Both the position numbers and the translations under genes were made by a program. Shown piece after piece: positions 25,801-36,457 of a stretch of DNA of 64,000 nt; within the stretch, counting starts at the first letter, position 1; the number at the start of each line of letters is the position of its first letter. This DNA is from Ephemerocybe angulata (taxonomy: Eukaryota > Basidiomycota > Agaricomycetes > Agaricales > Psathyrellaceae): assembly GCA_013368325.1 (NCBI GenBank), contig JAACJK010000174.1, forward strand, positions 280,988 to 344,987. Direction: 5' to 3'. The notes beneath the pieces were generated by a model. That model was not told the origin of the DNA and did no database searches. It saw nothing but the letters and a program-made list of their open reading frames with translations.

Positions 25801-26047
25801 CTGGCTGCGCTCACTCGCGAAGACGGGAGCGATGAATTCGCCAGGGCAAGGGCTAAAACCAGGAGATACCCGAGCGACGTACCAGAAGCGTTACAAGTTC
25901 CTGCGCAGTTCGCCGCTCGCGCGGAATAGCAGTGTTGCTGGGGACGTCGAGGAGGAGGAGGAGGGTGCACGGGATGGTGGATTTGGCTTCGAGGCGCTGC
26001 GGAGACCGAGTTTATGGGATGCGGAGGGCGAGCTGGACGCGTTGTGA
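22859..26047 (+). CDS. Large Ser/Pro-rich protein of unknown function, two exons
   Basis: Family not recognised. Exons 22859-24131 and 24180-26047, joined by a 48-nt GT..AG intron, give about 1,046 aa; an in-frame ATG at 22799 would add 20 residues. Most of the chain is disordered Ser/Pro/Asp-rich sequence with many SP and SSP sites, suggesting phosphorylation by proline-directed kinases (inference). From about residue 770 there is an ordered charged helical region (LVKRAEEAERFADEKDLE, then a second block around REAVEARAIAKREREKA), likely a coiled coil. After it comes a basic C-terminal segment (VKYKYRPIWLRSLAKTG ... TYQKRYKFLR) that looks conserved. No signal peptide or membrane span. An internal fragment of a second copy survives at about 27775-28170, so the gene was once duplicated together with its CHAT neighbour. 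Confidence 0.8.
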
Positions 26048-27589
26048 ATTTTTTTGTTGCCGGAATTCCATCCCGCACGTGCATGGTGTTTTTCGATCTT
26101 CTCTGGTATCTATTGCAAAATTCGGTTTGCTCTCTTGTGTGTTTTGCTGTTGGTAAGTTGGATGCGGTGTTGAGCGCGGATGTCGGTTTACTTGCCCGCT
26201 GCGTGTGCGGCGTGTGCTTGTGGGCCGATGCTCGAGGCATCGCATATTTCTTTCGCTTTCGCTTCTGCCACATATTATGTTCGAGGAATCAGTCGTTATG
26301 CTCAATGTATTTGTATAGTTTTTCAAGGTCAGCTGTCGCTTGGGGCTTTATGCCTTCCTATTTGCCTGAATGCACGCGACGCCATGGTGCCGCCAGTCAG
26401 TCTATTGATACAGGAGCAATGAGGGTTCCTTGGCGTAGTACGCTTGATGATCTAGATGTCGCTGTGCTACCACCTTGCCGTAGTACCTACATGGTGCACA
26501 AGTAAGCATTTGAAGATATCATAGATCCGGGTCGTCCCTATGTCAAGGCTCGGTACATATTCCCTTTGTCACTGAGCTGCAAGCCCTCGAATATGGACCC
26601 CCAAAGGTTCGACTTTCCGCTCCGGATCTTGAGCCTCCCTTCGACTTGTGGTGAGGCCTATTTCTCAGCCGTGATCATAATAGCGACCATATGAGCGAGA
26701 GAGTCGAAGGGCGGTCCGGCGTAGACTGGGCCATCATCAAAGGTGATGGTGGGCTGGGAGCTTCTAGCTGCTCATCGGATCCACGTAGCTGAACTTCTGG
26801 TGCCCGACCTCCGTCGGCGCCACTCCAGATCGAGACTGGCACCGTCACTGACAACCATCCATTCTCACCCGTCATAGCTGTACTCAATCCCAATCCTGGA
26901 CCCTTGACATTGCCTTGACAATTTGAATTGAATTTGAACAAGATTTGAATCACATTATCACATCTTCGCGGCTAATATCTGGATCCTGTATAGGCGCCCA
27001 AGGTGTTATTAACCGCCCTTGACTGAAGATTTGCATACAGATCATGGCCACTTCGATTGTGTTTTTCATCCCGGTTCCAGAGCTTTCTGCCAACAACTTG
27101 ACATGGTGGATCAGGGTCGAATTTTGCAAGATACATGGCATACACCAGATAAGGGTGCAGAATTCCCTTTTCACCTCTGTGCTTGATAACGCACGTACGC
27201 GATCGGTCGGTGGTCTTACCAACGGAGAGAGAGAGGCGGGGAGCGCTTGAACGCGGCGATAAGCGCTCGTGATGAGGCTCCCGATTTCTGTTTTTCCGTT
27301 TTCGGACATCGGGTCCGAATGAAACCCTAACCTCAATGACCAGTCATTCGACGTAAGATTTTTGGTCTGCGCAGTGCGCTTCTTCCTTTCAAACCACCAC
27401 GTCCGTGAATCCCCGTCGTTCTCGCGCTAAACCAGTCAAGTTTTAGGATGGTATTCTTTCTCTACAAGAATATGGCCAAGGGAATCGATTTGACGCGTTC
27501 GAAAGGTTTGTTTGAGGAGTGCTGAGGTTGGCGGAGGTGAGCATTGTAATACTCTATGCCAATGACGCGCTTACCTGGATTCAGAGACC
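26048..27589. other. Intergenic, no supportable gene
   Basis: It contains the 3' flank of the Ser/Pro-rich gene. A minus-strand stretch near 26650-26760 reads PTITFDDGPVYAGPPFD, but no surrounding family sequence supports a gene, so it is left uncalled. Confidence 0.4.
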
Positions 27590-27772
27590 AAAGTGCACGT
27601 GAACATATGGGTCGCATGTTTGCAACGCTCCTCCCGAGTCGTCAGTTCTGCACGTAGGTGGTGCACAGCGAATTGCAACAGACAGAGTGCAACGCAGCTA
27701 GCGCTGCCGCAGGCACAGCCTACACCCGTTCATCTCCGTGAAATTGAAAGTTTCTTGTACCACCTACCTTAT
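27590..27772 (-). pseudogene. Relic of the 3' end of a second TPR-CHAT gene
   Basis: The DNA aligns by eye with 28395-28575, the last 55 or so codons of the intact CHAT gene, in the same orientation. Shared words include CATATGG, GCAACGC, CCGAGTCG and TTCATCTCCGT. Substitutions and small indels break the frame. It stops abruptly near 27772 where similarity to the Ser/Pro-rich gene begins. Confidence 0.75.
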
Positions 27773-28170
27773 GCACGTCGCTCTCGGTCACCTTAATCCG
27801 CCTGCGATACTTGAGATCGGACGCCGTTCTCCCCTCACGAATGGCAGGATCGCTCCTCGACGTCCCGGTGTTCGAGTGATCGAAGGAAAGTGTTCACGAC
27901 GGACATTGGGCAGGCAACATGTATGATCACGACCCTCCCCTTCTGCTGTCGACGCTCAGCGCTGTGACTGTTCTCTGATTCGTAATCGGACGGGTTTGCT
28001 CTCCTGGCGACCCGCACGCCACCTACCGCTGCCGAACGCTCCAACTCGAGCCCCATCTGTGCCGACTTCGACGACTCGTCGACCGGGTCTCTGCTCTTCA
28101 AGTTCACCCCCACCACTTACACTGTCTTCTCGAGGAAACATCGCCAGAAATGGTTTTCCTTCCCGAGGCA
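27773..28170 (+). pseudogene. Relic of an internal piece of the Ser/Pro-rich gene
   Basis: The sequence aligns with two parts of the gene at 22859-26047: its start matches about 24375-24470, then after a deletion the rest matches about 24890-25205. Recognisable shared blocks include CGCTCTCGGTCA, TCTCCTGGCGACCC and CTTCAAGTTCACCCCCACC (TGTTCGAGTTCACGCCCACC in the intact gene). Frameshifts and stops prevent translation. The two pieces keep the order and orientation of the intact gene. Confidence 0.8.
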
Positions 28171-28400
28171 TCACCACTATGGCGCGCAGTTGGACGACGA
28201 ACATCGGACGGATGGAGGTTCAAGTTTACGAGTGTTTTTACTCTTCTTCTCTAACTACGATCTTGTAGCTTCGTTCCTTGCTGCACAGCGAAACACCAGT
28301 TTGAATAGCTCCACAGGCCTTTGGGGCGTATACGACGTAACACCAAGAAGGAAGGTGACTCTTAATTCTGTCACTCAGAAATACAATTTTGAACATCGAG

Positions 28401-31400
28401 TTAGAGGCCGAAATGGACATATGGAACCCATGTCAGCAACGCGTCTTCCGAGTCGCCCAGCTCTGCGCGTAGCTGCTGCACAGCGAAGTGCAACGCAGCC
28501 GCAGCATGCACTCCGTTGAGGCCCGCACCCCCATTCATCTCCGTCAAATTAAAGAGCTCCTTGTAGAAGTTCTGCGCAACTGTAGGGGCATACTGGTCCC
28601 TGATCGACCACATTGTTCCAACGACTCCTCGATACCCCGCAGCCAGCATGCCTGCTGCGAGGTGAACTGCTTCCTCCGAGAGCGTCTCGTCACCCTTGCT
28701 TGTCTGGCATGCCGAAAGGAACGCCAAGTCGGCGGTCTTGAGGTTGTTCTTGATGATCGTCGAGAGCTTCAGTCTCCCGTCTTGAAGGAAGAATCCGCTC
28801 GAGAGTGGCTCCTCGTCGTCCTGAACGGCGTGGCATGCCATGTGGATGCAACTGTACTGCGCCATGTTCTCCATTGTCACCTTCGTCGTCACTTCCTCTC
28901 CCTCTATCCACGCATTTCGGAGCTGATGCATGTCGAAAACTGGTTGGATGGCTTTGACTTCTTGTGTCGTTCCGGGGAGCGGCGATTGACCCGGCGTCTT
29001 GGGCTGGCTGACCATGAAGACACCGACGTTGTTGTGATATGAGGTATGTGACCCTTTCGTCCGACTGGTGAGGATGCTGATATTCGGAATATAGGAGGAG
29101 ACGGCGAAATCAGAAGCAGCACCCGACCCAGTTTGATAGTCTCCAGCAGCATGAAGCGGAAGGAACACGAGGGGTCCAGTCGCCAACCACCAGATGCGCT
29201 CTCTTGGCGCGGATTTATCCTGTGATCTCGTGAGCGTAGTCGTCTTGTGATTATATGGAAGACGTACGGTTAATTCAAGTGCATTGAAAATCGGTCTGAC
29301 TACCAACGTCCAGAGTTCCCTCAACGTTTGCGTCATCCCGGCCTTCTTTCTTCTGGCTACCCTCGTAGCTCGAAACCCTGGGTCCTCGACCTCGACATCG
29401 CTTCTGTTACCGTCACCAGGCCCATGCCCGCTTTCGTCCTCCCATGAACCATCCTCCTCGGAAGGACCGCCGCGCCCATCACCCTCCCCAGAAGGTCTCT
29501 CGTCCTCGTACCCTCGAACTTTCACCCCTCGCATCCCCAGTTGCTCTCGAACCTGGACGGACATGCTCTTTGCCTTGGCCATAGAAAAGCACGCCAGTGG
29601 TATGAGCTTTGGGTCTCTCCCAGACTGAAGTGCCAAAGCGTCACAACGGGTGGCGTGCATGTTGATGATGACCACCGTTCCGTGGGTCGGAATGTTCTGC
29701 AGGAGAGTAGAAACTGGTGTCGCCTGCAGGAAATGCTCGAAACCGGGCTTGGTGCGAACGGCGGCTACCAATCGATTCCATTCTACCGTAAGGTCGGTAT
29801 GCTCTCTGCCTGGTTTCGTGGACATGGGTGCGTCTGACATGATGTTTTCCAGGTCGATATTGGTCAATTCGCTCTGTGCACCAGAAGCATCGAGCGCTTT
29901 CGATATCTCGAGGACCCGGTCCGCCAACGCTTCATCGACGGCTCTGAGGTCATCCAGAGGCGTCCGGAGGTTATTCAACTGACTCCAGACCAAGCACCTT
30001 CCACGTTCCAACCATTCCAGACCTTTCTCTACCTGCCCACCCTCGCATGCTGCTGCAAACGCTGATAGCGCGACACCAGAAATATGCTGGATGTTACTCT
30101 GCCGGCGGCTTTGGCTTTGTTCGAGACCTATGAAGACTCCGAGGAGGTCGATGGTTCTGTCGAAGGAATCAAGGGTCGATTGAAAATCGAAGGAACGGGA
30201 GTAAGTGCCCCATCTCTGCGAAGCGCGGATTCGCTCGGATGCTAGGCCAACGGGGGACATAGCTGCAACCTTGAACACGGCGATTGTCTGGCGGAGGACG
30301 TCCTCGTCGTGGGTGTGTTTGTACAGCTTTAGGTATATTTCCCCCAATGCCCTGCGATACGACGGGTAGTCGAAGTTGCCCTCGGGTACGAGGTCGCACG
30401 CCTTTGTCTGGGCGGCTATGGCTTCTCTTATGTCGGCTTCAACCATTGTCTGCGAAAACTTGCGATCGAAGGATTCGGCTAATCGAGAGTACCAGGTTGG
30501 TAACCCCGCGTGGCCTTCGTCGACCAGAGTGACTGCCTCCCGCTGGCTAGCGATAGCTTCTTCGATGAGCGCTATGTCACCTGTGAAATCGAAAAGGCGT
30601 CCAAGACACATCCCAAAGCTATTCAGGAACACTGGGCGAACACCGTGGGTCGTGGGTGTCATTTGAACGGCCTTTCGTTTGGCCTCGACAGCGGCGACCT
30701 GGTACTGTGCGTTCTGGGATAGCTCGGACCTCCACACGTAGGCTTCTCCGAGGTCGTTATACCAGTCTGCTATCTGGGACAGTCCCCGGGGCGCTAGCTT
30801 GATGGCTCTCTCGAATGCATCGACGCCCTTCTCTAGGTCCTCAGGCAGATGCAGCTCGTGGAAACAGCGCATGATTATAGATCCCAGCTCGTAGAGAAGA
30901 TTTGGGAGTTCCTCGTGGCCCTCGGAAAGCTCTTTGATTCGATTCTCCAATGCGACGATAACTTCTTGGATGTCTACCACCTCTCCCGTCACCTTCGACC
31001 TCATGATAAGCGCCCGTGCGAGGCCGCTCAGGCGCCTGCCCAGCATCAAGTGCCCAGCTGGTGTAAGTTGGATTGACTTGCGATGGGAAGAGATAGAAGC
31101 CTGGATATCTCCGAGTTCCCGAGAGATGTTGAAGCTGTACTCGAGGGCCGAGCCAAGAAGGTCATGACGGGTCGGCAGCATAGGATGGGATTGTGGGGTG
31201 AGGGATATCGCTTGCTCTAGCACCGATATTGAGGACTGTATCTCGCTTAGATCGTCCGTACGATAGAACGACTTGGTTAGGGAGGCGCCTAAACTGGTCA
31301 GGAGTTGTGGGAGCTGCGGGTCGTCTGTCGGCGTAAGCTCAATCGCTTCGGAGATGGTAGCTATCGAGAATCGAACGTCACTGAGACGATTTGTCGCCTC

Positions 31401-32735
31401 ATATCGAGCGAGAAACAGTGTCCCGAGTCGACTAAGGACTTTAATGCGCTCCGTCAGATCCTCTGTGGGGATGAGTTTGTAGGCCATCTGGAGCTGGGCT
31501 ATAGCCTCGTTAATGTCCTCGAGGTCCCCAGAGAATCGAAACCGCATTTCCAGAGCACTGGAGAGAAGACCCATCCGGCGAGGGAGCTCCCTGGAGTCGG
31601 CGGGCGTGAGTTCCAACGATTCTTTGGCCAACTTCAAACCTTCTTGGATATGCGCAAGATTGGTCCTGAATTCAATGGATCTTCTGATGAGTGAGGAGGC
31701 AAGGTTGAAAAGTCGCTTGGCCCGCCGAAGAGAGTCGTCTGTGGGTGTCGCTTTCAATGCATCCCGTTGAACTGAAATACAAATATCCAGGTCGCGCCAA
31801 TTATCGGTGTGTATGGCGTATTCGGCGAGGCAGCGGCCGAGGTCCTCCAAGACGAAAGCGTGCAACGCATGTGTTGTGGGGGTACGAGATCTGACCTCTT
31901 GCATTAAAGAGACCGCGCGCTTTATGTCTTGTGGGTCCGAGTCCTCGTCTTCCATGAACCTGTCTAGCAGCGCCAGTGCTAGAAAGCGGAGTATCGGGGT
32001 CGTCTCGGAATCGTCCCGGTCAAGTATCGCCTCCCAAGCCTCGATCGCATTCTCGATCAGACCTCTCCCACCATCTCGTGTATACCGGCGATAGAAGTAG
32101 TTTGCAGCGCCATCCAGTGATTCCAATGAATCTGGAAGCTGATAAGCTAACCATTCACACTCTGTCAATGGTGATATGGGACTAACCCGCCAAGGCCACC
32201 TGGATACTTGACGATGACTGCAGGTTCGCTTCGAACGTGAACCGTGCACTCTCTGAACGCTCTATATCAAACACCTTGGTGACAGCATCTGAGTAATGTT
32301 TATGAGCTTTGAACGTGGGTGTCCGGAAAGCGGCTACTCACGAGCGCCAAAATGGACTTTCTCCTCGAGTTCTCTCAGCTCCCGCCAGTATTGGCAGATG
32401 TGCCCGATCCCGTTGCACGACTCTGCCAAAAGTACCATCCAGAGGTTTGGAGTGCCGTCGAAACTTCGAATCGAGGTAAGAAGGGGCGTATGTACTCAAG
32501 ATTAGATTGTTCCAACTCACAGTCGTATCGACCGATCATCGCATGTCCATGTTGTGGCCGCCGTCCTGCGCAATACAACCTCTGCCCATTCACGGCCGCC
32601 GAGGATATGTATCATTAGTATCAACTTCTCCTCTTGGAAAGGGGTTAACAGGTGAATGTCGTCTTGCGCACATTCCACAGTTATATCTGGGTATGCGGAG
32701 TCAGCCCAAACCCACCATCCTCCAAGATAATGGCA
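28401..32735 (-). CDS. TPR-repeat protein with C-terminal CHAT protease domain
   Basis: Caspase-like CHAT domain behind a long helical-repeat sensor; such proteins are thought to be proteases switched on by a signal sensed by the repeats. Main exons by eye on the minus strand: 29219-28401, 32131-29268, 32288-32187, 32463-32342, and an upstream exon ending at 32521. The region from about residue 150 to 850 is a series of TPR-like units (repeats of the form EAIELTPTDDPQLPQLLTSLG). The CHAT domain keeps its His in CIHMACHAV and Cys in AFLSACQTS. A Gly/Asp/Glu-rich insertion lies in the first half of the CHAT region. An in-frame 48-nt intron (29220-29267) would otherwise encode 16 stray residues. 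The 5' end is unresolved: an ATG lies at 32436-32438, but good coding sequence continues upstream to about 32735 and may form a small beta-rich (C2-like) domain. Confidence 0.85.
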
Positions 32736-33085
32736 TACTTTCGAGGTACATCATTCCAGACAATGGGGACCTTGTGGTTAAACTCCTGTATCAGGGTGGC
32801 ACCTGGCGTATGGAGGTTGGGTTGAGTGAAGACAACTGACCTTCAATCTCTCTTTGGTGACGAGGAACGTCGAGCTACAAGCGGATCATTTTGTGATATT
32901 CCCTTTCTGAAGACCGCTTCCTTTTCGCAGGGTGTTTTCTGTTTTCTCATCTTTATCTCATCTCTCAGACTTCACCGCTCATATACTTTCCATTGAATCC
33001 CGAGTACCCAGCATTCCAATTTCCTCCATAACATTCTCGTACATCTCCACCAATGGTACACACATTTGCTACTACTTATAAATCC
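32736..33085. other. Intergenic, likely 5' end and promoter of the TPR-CHAT gene
   Basis: Further short exons of the TPR-CHAT gene may lie here, but I could not place them. The remainder is CT-rich on the plus strand. No other gene seen. Confidence 0.35.
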
Positions 33086-34582
33086 TCACGGCCGCGATAT
33101 ATCAAAGTACGCGTTCTTGAAGTAATCAGTATTCTGGTTCACAAATTCTGCACGGCAAGCGGGTCAGAATCCAAGCCATGGGGTTACCAAGTATAAAGCA
33201 AACCTGTGCACGTCAAACAGCAACCCGAGCTTGCATATGCGGGCCCAGCCCAATCTCCGCCTCCACAGTCCATTAACGCCTATAAACACTGAGAATTGCG
33301 AGAACTCACAAAAAGTGACGTATTTGGGAAATGAGCAGCAGGTACACCCTGCAGGTGATCACGCGTTATACTAAGGATGCGGACAATATAGAGTGACATG
33401 TAGACAGACGTACCCATGTACCCGGATCTAGTGTTGTCTTCGGACTTAGGATATCACTTGGCACTGTCCCGCCCTTCCTTGGCCAGAACCATAGCTTGAT
33501 GTAAGTTGTCGTCCTTTCAAGGGCAAACCTATACACGAGACGGATCAGGGCTTTGTTCACGGAATTATTCCCCCTCAGGTACGTATGTACCATCCTCCCC
33601 CGTTGTCATTGAATGCAGGACCAAAGCTTTGGTTGCTTGGAAACTTGACATTACATCCACCCTCGCAATTGTTGGAAGCAGATGATCTATTCAGAAGGCA
33701 GGTTGAGCGGATGATTGACTGGACGGGTTGTTATTCACGTCTCCCCAAAACTCTCCCCGTCTGAAATCGATTGGCAGGCATCGTACATCCTACGGTAATA
33801 TTTGCAATCAATGAGCCACAACACCCATGCTGGAATGTTACATACCAGCAGTTGTGTGGAGTGTCGCAAGGTTAGGCGGCTTGCCGTGTACTCCTTCGAC
33901 GATATCCACTTCCCCCTAATGGAGTATATCGTCAATGATGTCAAGGAGTCAGTCAGGACAAGGGTGCGGCATTTACTCCGGCAGGCCAGGTTGATTCCTT
34001 TGTCTCCCAAATTGCGGGCCATGTACTGGGTCGTCACCACGGTTAGCTGCGTCATTTCCCGAAAATTAAAATCACTACAAGTACATACCCACAGCCTTGA
34101 GGCATGTGTCTAACGTCAAATCTAAGAATATTGCATCAGATTAGCGTTGCGGATGTGCGAAATTTGAGCAGATTCTCGAACATGGCAACGTGGGTTGTGT
34201 ACGACGCGTTGGATCGAATTTGGACGGAATTGCGGCCTGGTCCAGCAGGATCGAGCACCGTCTTGTAGTCCGCACGAAGGATGAAAGTGTCAGAGGTTGC
34301 GAAGGTCAAGTTAAGTTTCTGAGATACATCCTTGCTAGTGTAGTTGCTGTGTGGAAAAGGCAATTCTGTCAACGCCAAGTTGAGTCGTGATGCCATTCGC
34401 GAATGGGCTTGCACCCGGCCGTGGCTCGGGTCTTGCCCAGAGTGCCAAATAAATTTGTCGTAGACCGCAGGACCGATGATGGTCTCCGAGAGAGAGTAAG
34501 TCAATGCTCCGACAGCAGAGGTGTAGTATGCAATCAAGGTCAATAGGAGACCAGGCAATTTGGCTCGGGAGTTTAAATTCAT
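33086..34582 (-). CDS. GH16 endo-1,3(4)-beta-glucanase-like gene, possibly decayed
   Basis: Glycoside hydrolase family 16 enzyme acting on beta-glucans outside the cell. The N-terminus is a signal peptide (LPGLLLTLIAYYTSAVGA). Exons read in order on the minus strand: YSLSETIIGPAVYDKF ... NASYTTHVA (34582-34182), FDVRHMPQGCG, TWPAIWETKE, then the active-site block GEVDIVEGVHG with both catalytic Glu residues, then LATLHTTAGCTMPANR, GPAFNDNGGGW, FALERTTTYIKLWFWPR, and DWAGPAYASSGC. The final exon ends NAYFDISRP and stop at 33086-33088. Two oddities suggest decay: a TAA falls in frame after the MPANR block unless a 33-nt intron is removed, and about a dozen residues normally found before the GDWAG motif are missing. 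It could be a recent pseudogene or a divergent but working enzyme. TATA box about 50 bp upstream. Confidence 0.75.
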
Positions 34583-34628
34583 GGTGCGAGCTTTGGATAT
34601 ATATCAGCTGGCCCTAGGAGACTCGCGG

Positions 34629-34637
34629 TTTTATACC
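34629..34637 (-). promoter_or_regulatory. TATA box of the GH16 gene
   Basis: GGTATAAAA on the minus strand, about 50 bp before the ATG at 34580-34582. Confidence 0.5.
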
Positions 34638-36457
34638 AGGCCATCGCGACTTCCAAAAGATGGGTGACTGTCAAGATAATTTCTCCGGGATGGTATCCAG
34701 CTTGCACCACAGACAACTTTCACTGAAATTATTCCGCGTTAGATTGTTACAACCCTCTCAGAAGTTCTTGCGTGCCTTGAGTATATCGGGTTCGGAGATG
34801 ATCATCCACGGTTCTTGGAGCTCTTTGATTGCAAGTAGAGCACTCTGATGGACAATGATCGTCGATCCTAACCAGCTGGCAGGCATTGGTCTACCATCGA
34901 AGTCGTTGCACAGCCACCATCCCAACGGTCAGCGGGCGCTAAACTGGCGCTTAAACACTTAATCCATCCCCTGGGAGGTCGGTCCCTACGCATTGCGCGT
35001 GATACAGACCCGCGCCACACTACAGCTGAAGAGGTGATGCTCTGGAGCCTCAGTTCTCCATCCTTATCTAAAATGATTGTCATCGTGCACACTTCTTCAT
35101 TGGTCAAGGTCCGAGGTACTGGCGATCATTAATAATGCACCTGGGCACAGAAGATCGCCTCAAGAAGTCATCGCGGCCAACATAGGTACGTCTTCTATTG
35201 ACCAGGGGTAAGAAATGCTTCCAGGTCCCAGGATACGGATAACAGCGCTATCTAATCTTATCATCGAGATCAATGAATGTCATCAAAACATGCCCTTCAC
35301 ACGTGTAGCCGTTTCTTCGGTTTCGGTGCCATTCACCTGGGTACCAAAAGGAGAAAAACGACGAAAAAGAATTCGAGCAGCGGGAGCTGCCCAATTTGGG
35401 GTAAGCGCTCCTAGCATTACCAGGGCACCTCAGATGAGGCCCTATTCACCCTCATACCATAACCACTTCTTGCAGCAGAAGGTATTCTAGTAGTGTCCTG
35501 ATATTCTACTACAACTATTTCGCCTAAATCCATGATTTTGCAGCCAAACTTTGCCCAATGCCTCAACTGGAGGCCCCATTTTGCCTTCTGCATAGATGGA
35601 CTGTGCACCGGCTGATGTTCAAAGTCTACGGATGTCCCCATTGAGTCAGGATATTTTAGCGTCATCATTACAAGTCCAATGTGCCCAGAACTGACCTAAA
35701 TGCAAGTTCAGAGGTTGTTTGGCGCCCAGGCAAAGCCTGGGATGTGGCAGTGCTGCACGATAACATGCACGATAACATGTCCGTGCCGGCCGGCACTAGC
35801 CGAGGGCAATGTTATCGCATGTTGGAACGTTTGGCCCGCCCGGTTCCATGGCTCCCAATGGCGGAAAACAGGTATAAAGTGCGAATAAGTATTAATAGAG
35901 TCTATGTGCTAAGTTACAGGGATATAAATGCAGGATTGAGAACCCAAAGGACCTGGGTTTCCGGCACCATCAAACCGCGCCCAATGTTATCGTGCTCAGA
36001 CGGCTTTTCGTCTCTTGACCACCTCCGTCTTCGCGTATGTTCGCAAAAACTTGGAGACATTTAACTAGGGTATGTGCCTATTGAATTCCAAATTATCTAA
36101 AGTCCAATGCAGCTAGGAGACTCAAAATCGAGCGAATGGTTGAAATTTCGGCATTTGCCGATGTTATCGTTACCCAGGTGATTGGAAGCTAAACCGTTTC
36201 TTCTCCCTAAACCGTGTTGTAGCCTCAAGGATACCGCACGCCGACTGCTCTTTACAACGAACAATGCAGAAAGGAAGACATAATTTGATTCATTTAACCT
36301 CACCGCCAAACTCCTGGCGAGCTGCCTGTCGCAGTCCATGAGGCTCGTGCGCACCACCACCGAGCTTTCTGCGTCGACAAGGCTTCGCACCGCCAGACAA
36401 TAATACTTCTGCCATGGAAGTGTCACGGTAAGCTTTCCTCAAAAGGAGGCACGTTTC
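34638..36457. other. Intergenic with repeated ATGTTATCG words
   Basis: No recognisable gene. Near 35757-36170 the word ATGTTATCG or its complement recurs about five times; it is reported as a finding. GCGCTTA-type words occur near 34930-34955 and 35401. Confidence 0.4.

Noticed and set aside
26650..26760. TFDDGP-like string on the minus strand, recalling polysaccharide deacetylases
   Set aside because: No other deacetylase motif lies around it and the frame stops shortly after; likely chance.
32352..32839. Plus-strand two-exon ORF (about 146 aa) opposite the 5' end of the TPR-CHAT gene
   Set aside because: The minus strand in the same place gives a better chain (LFDGTPNLWMVLLAES, then CQYWRELRELEEKVHFGA) that joins by normal splice sites to the CHAT gene, so the plus-strand frame is most likely an antisense shadow.
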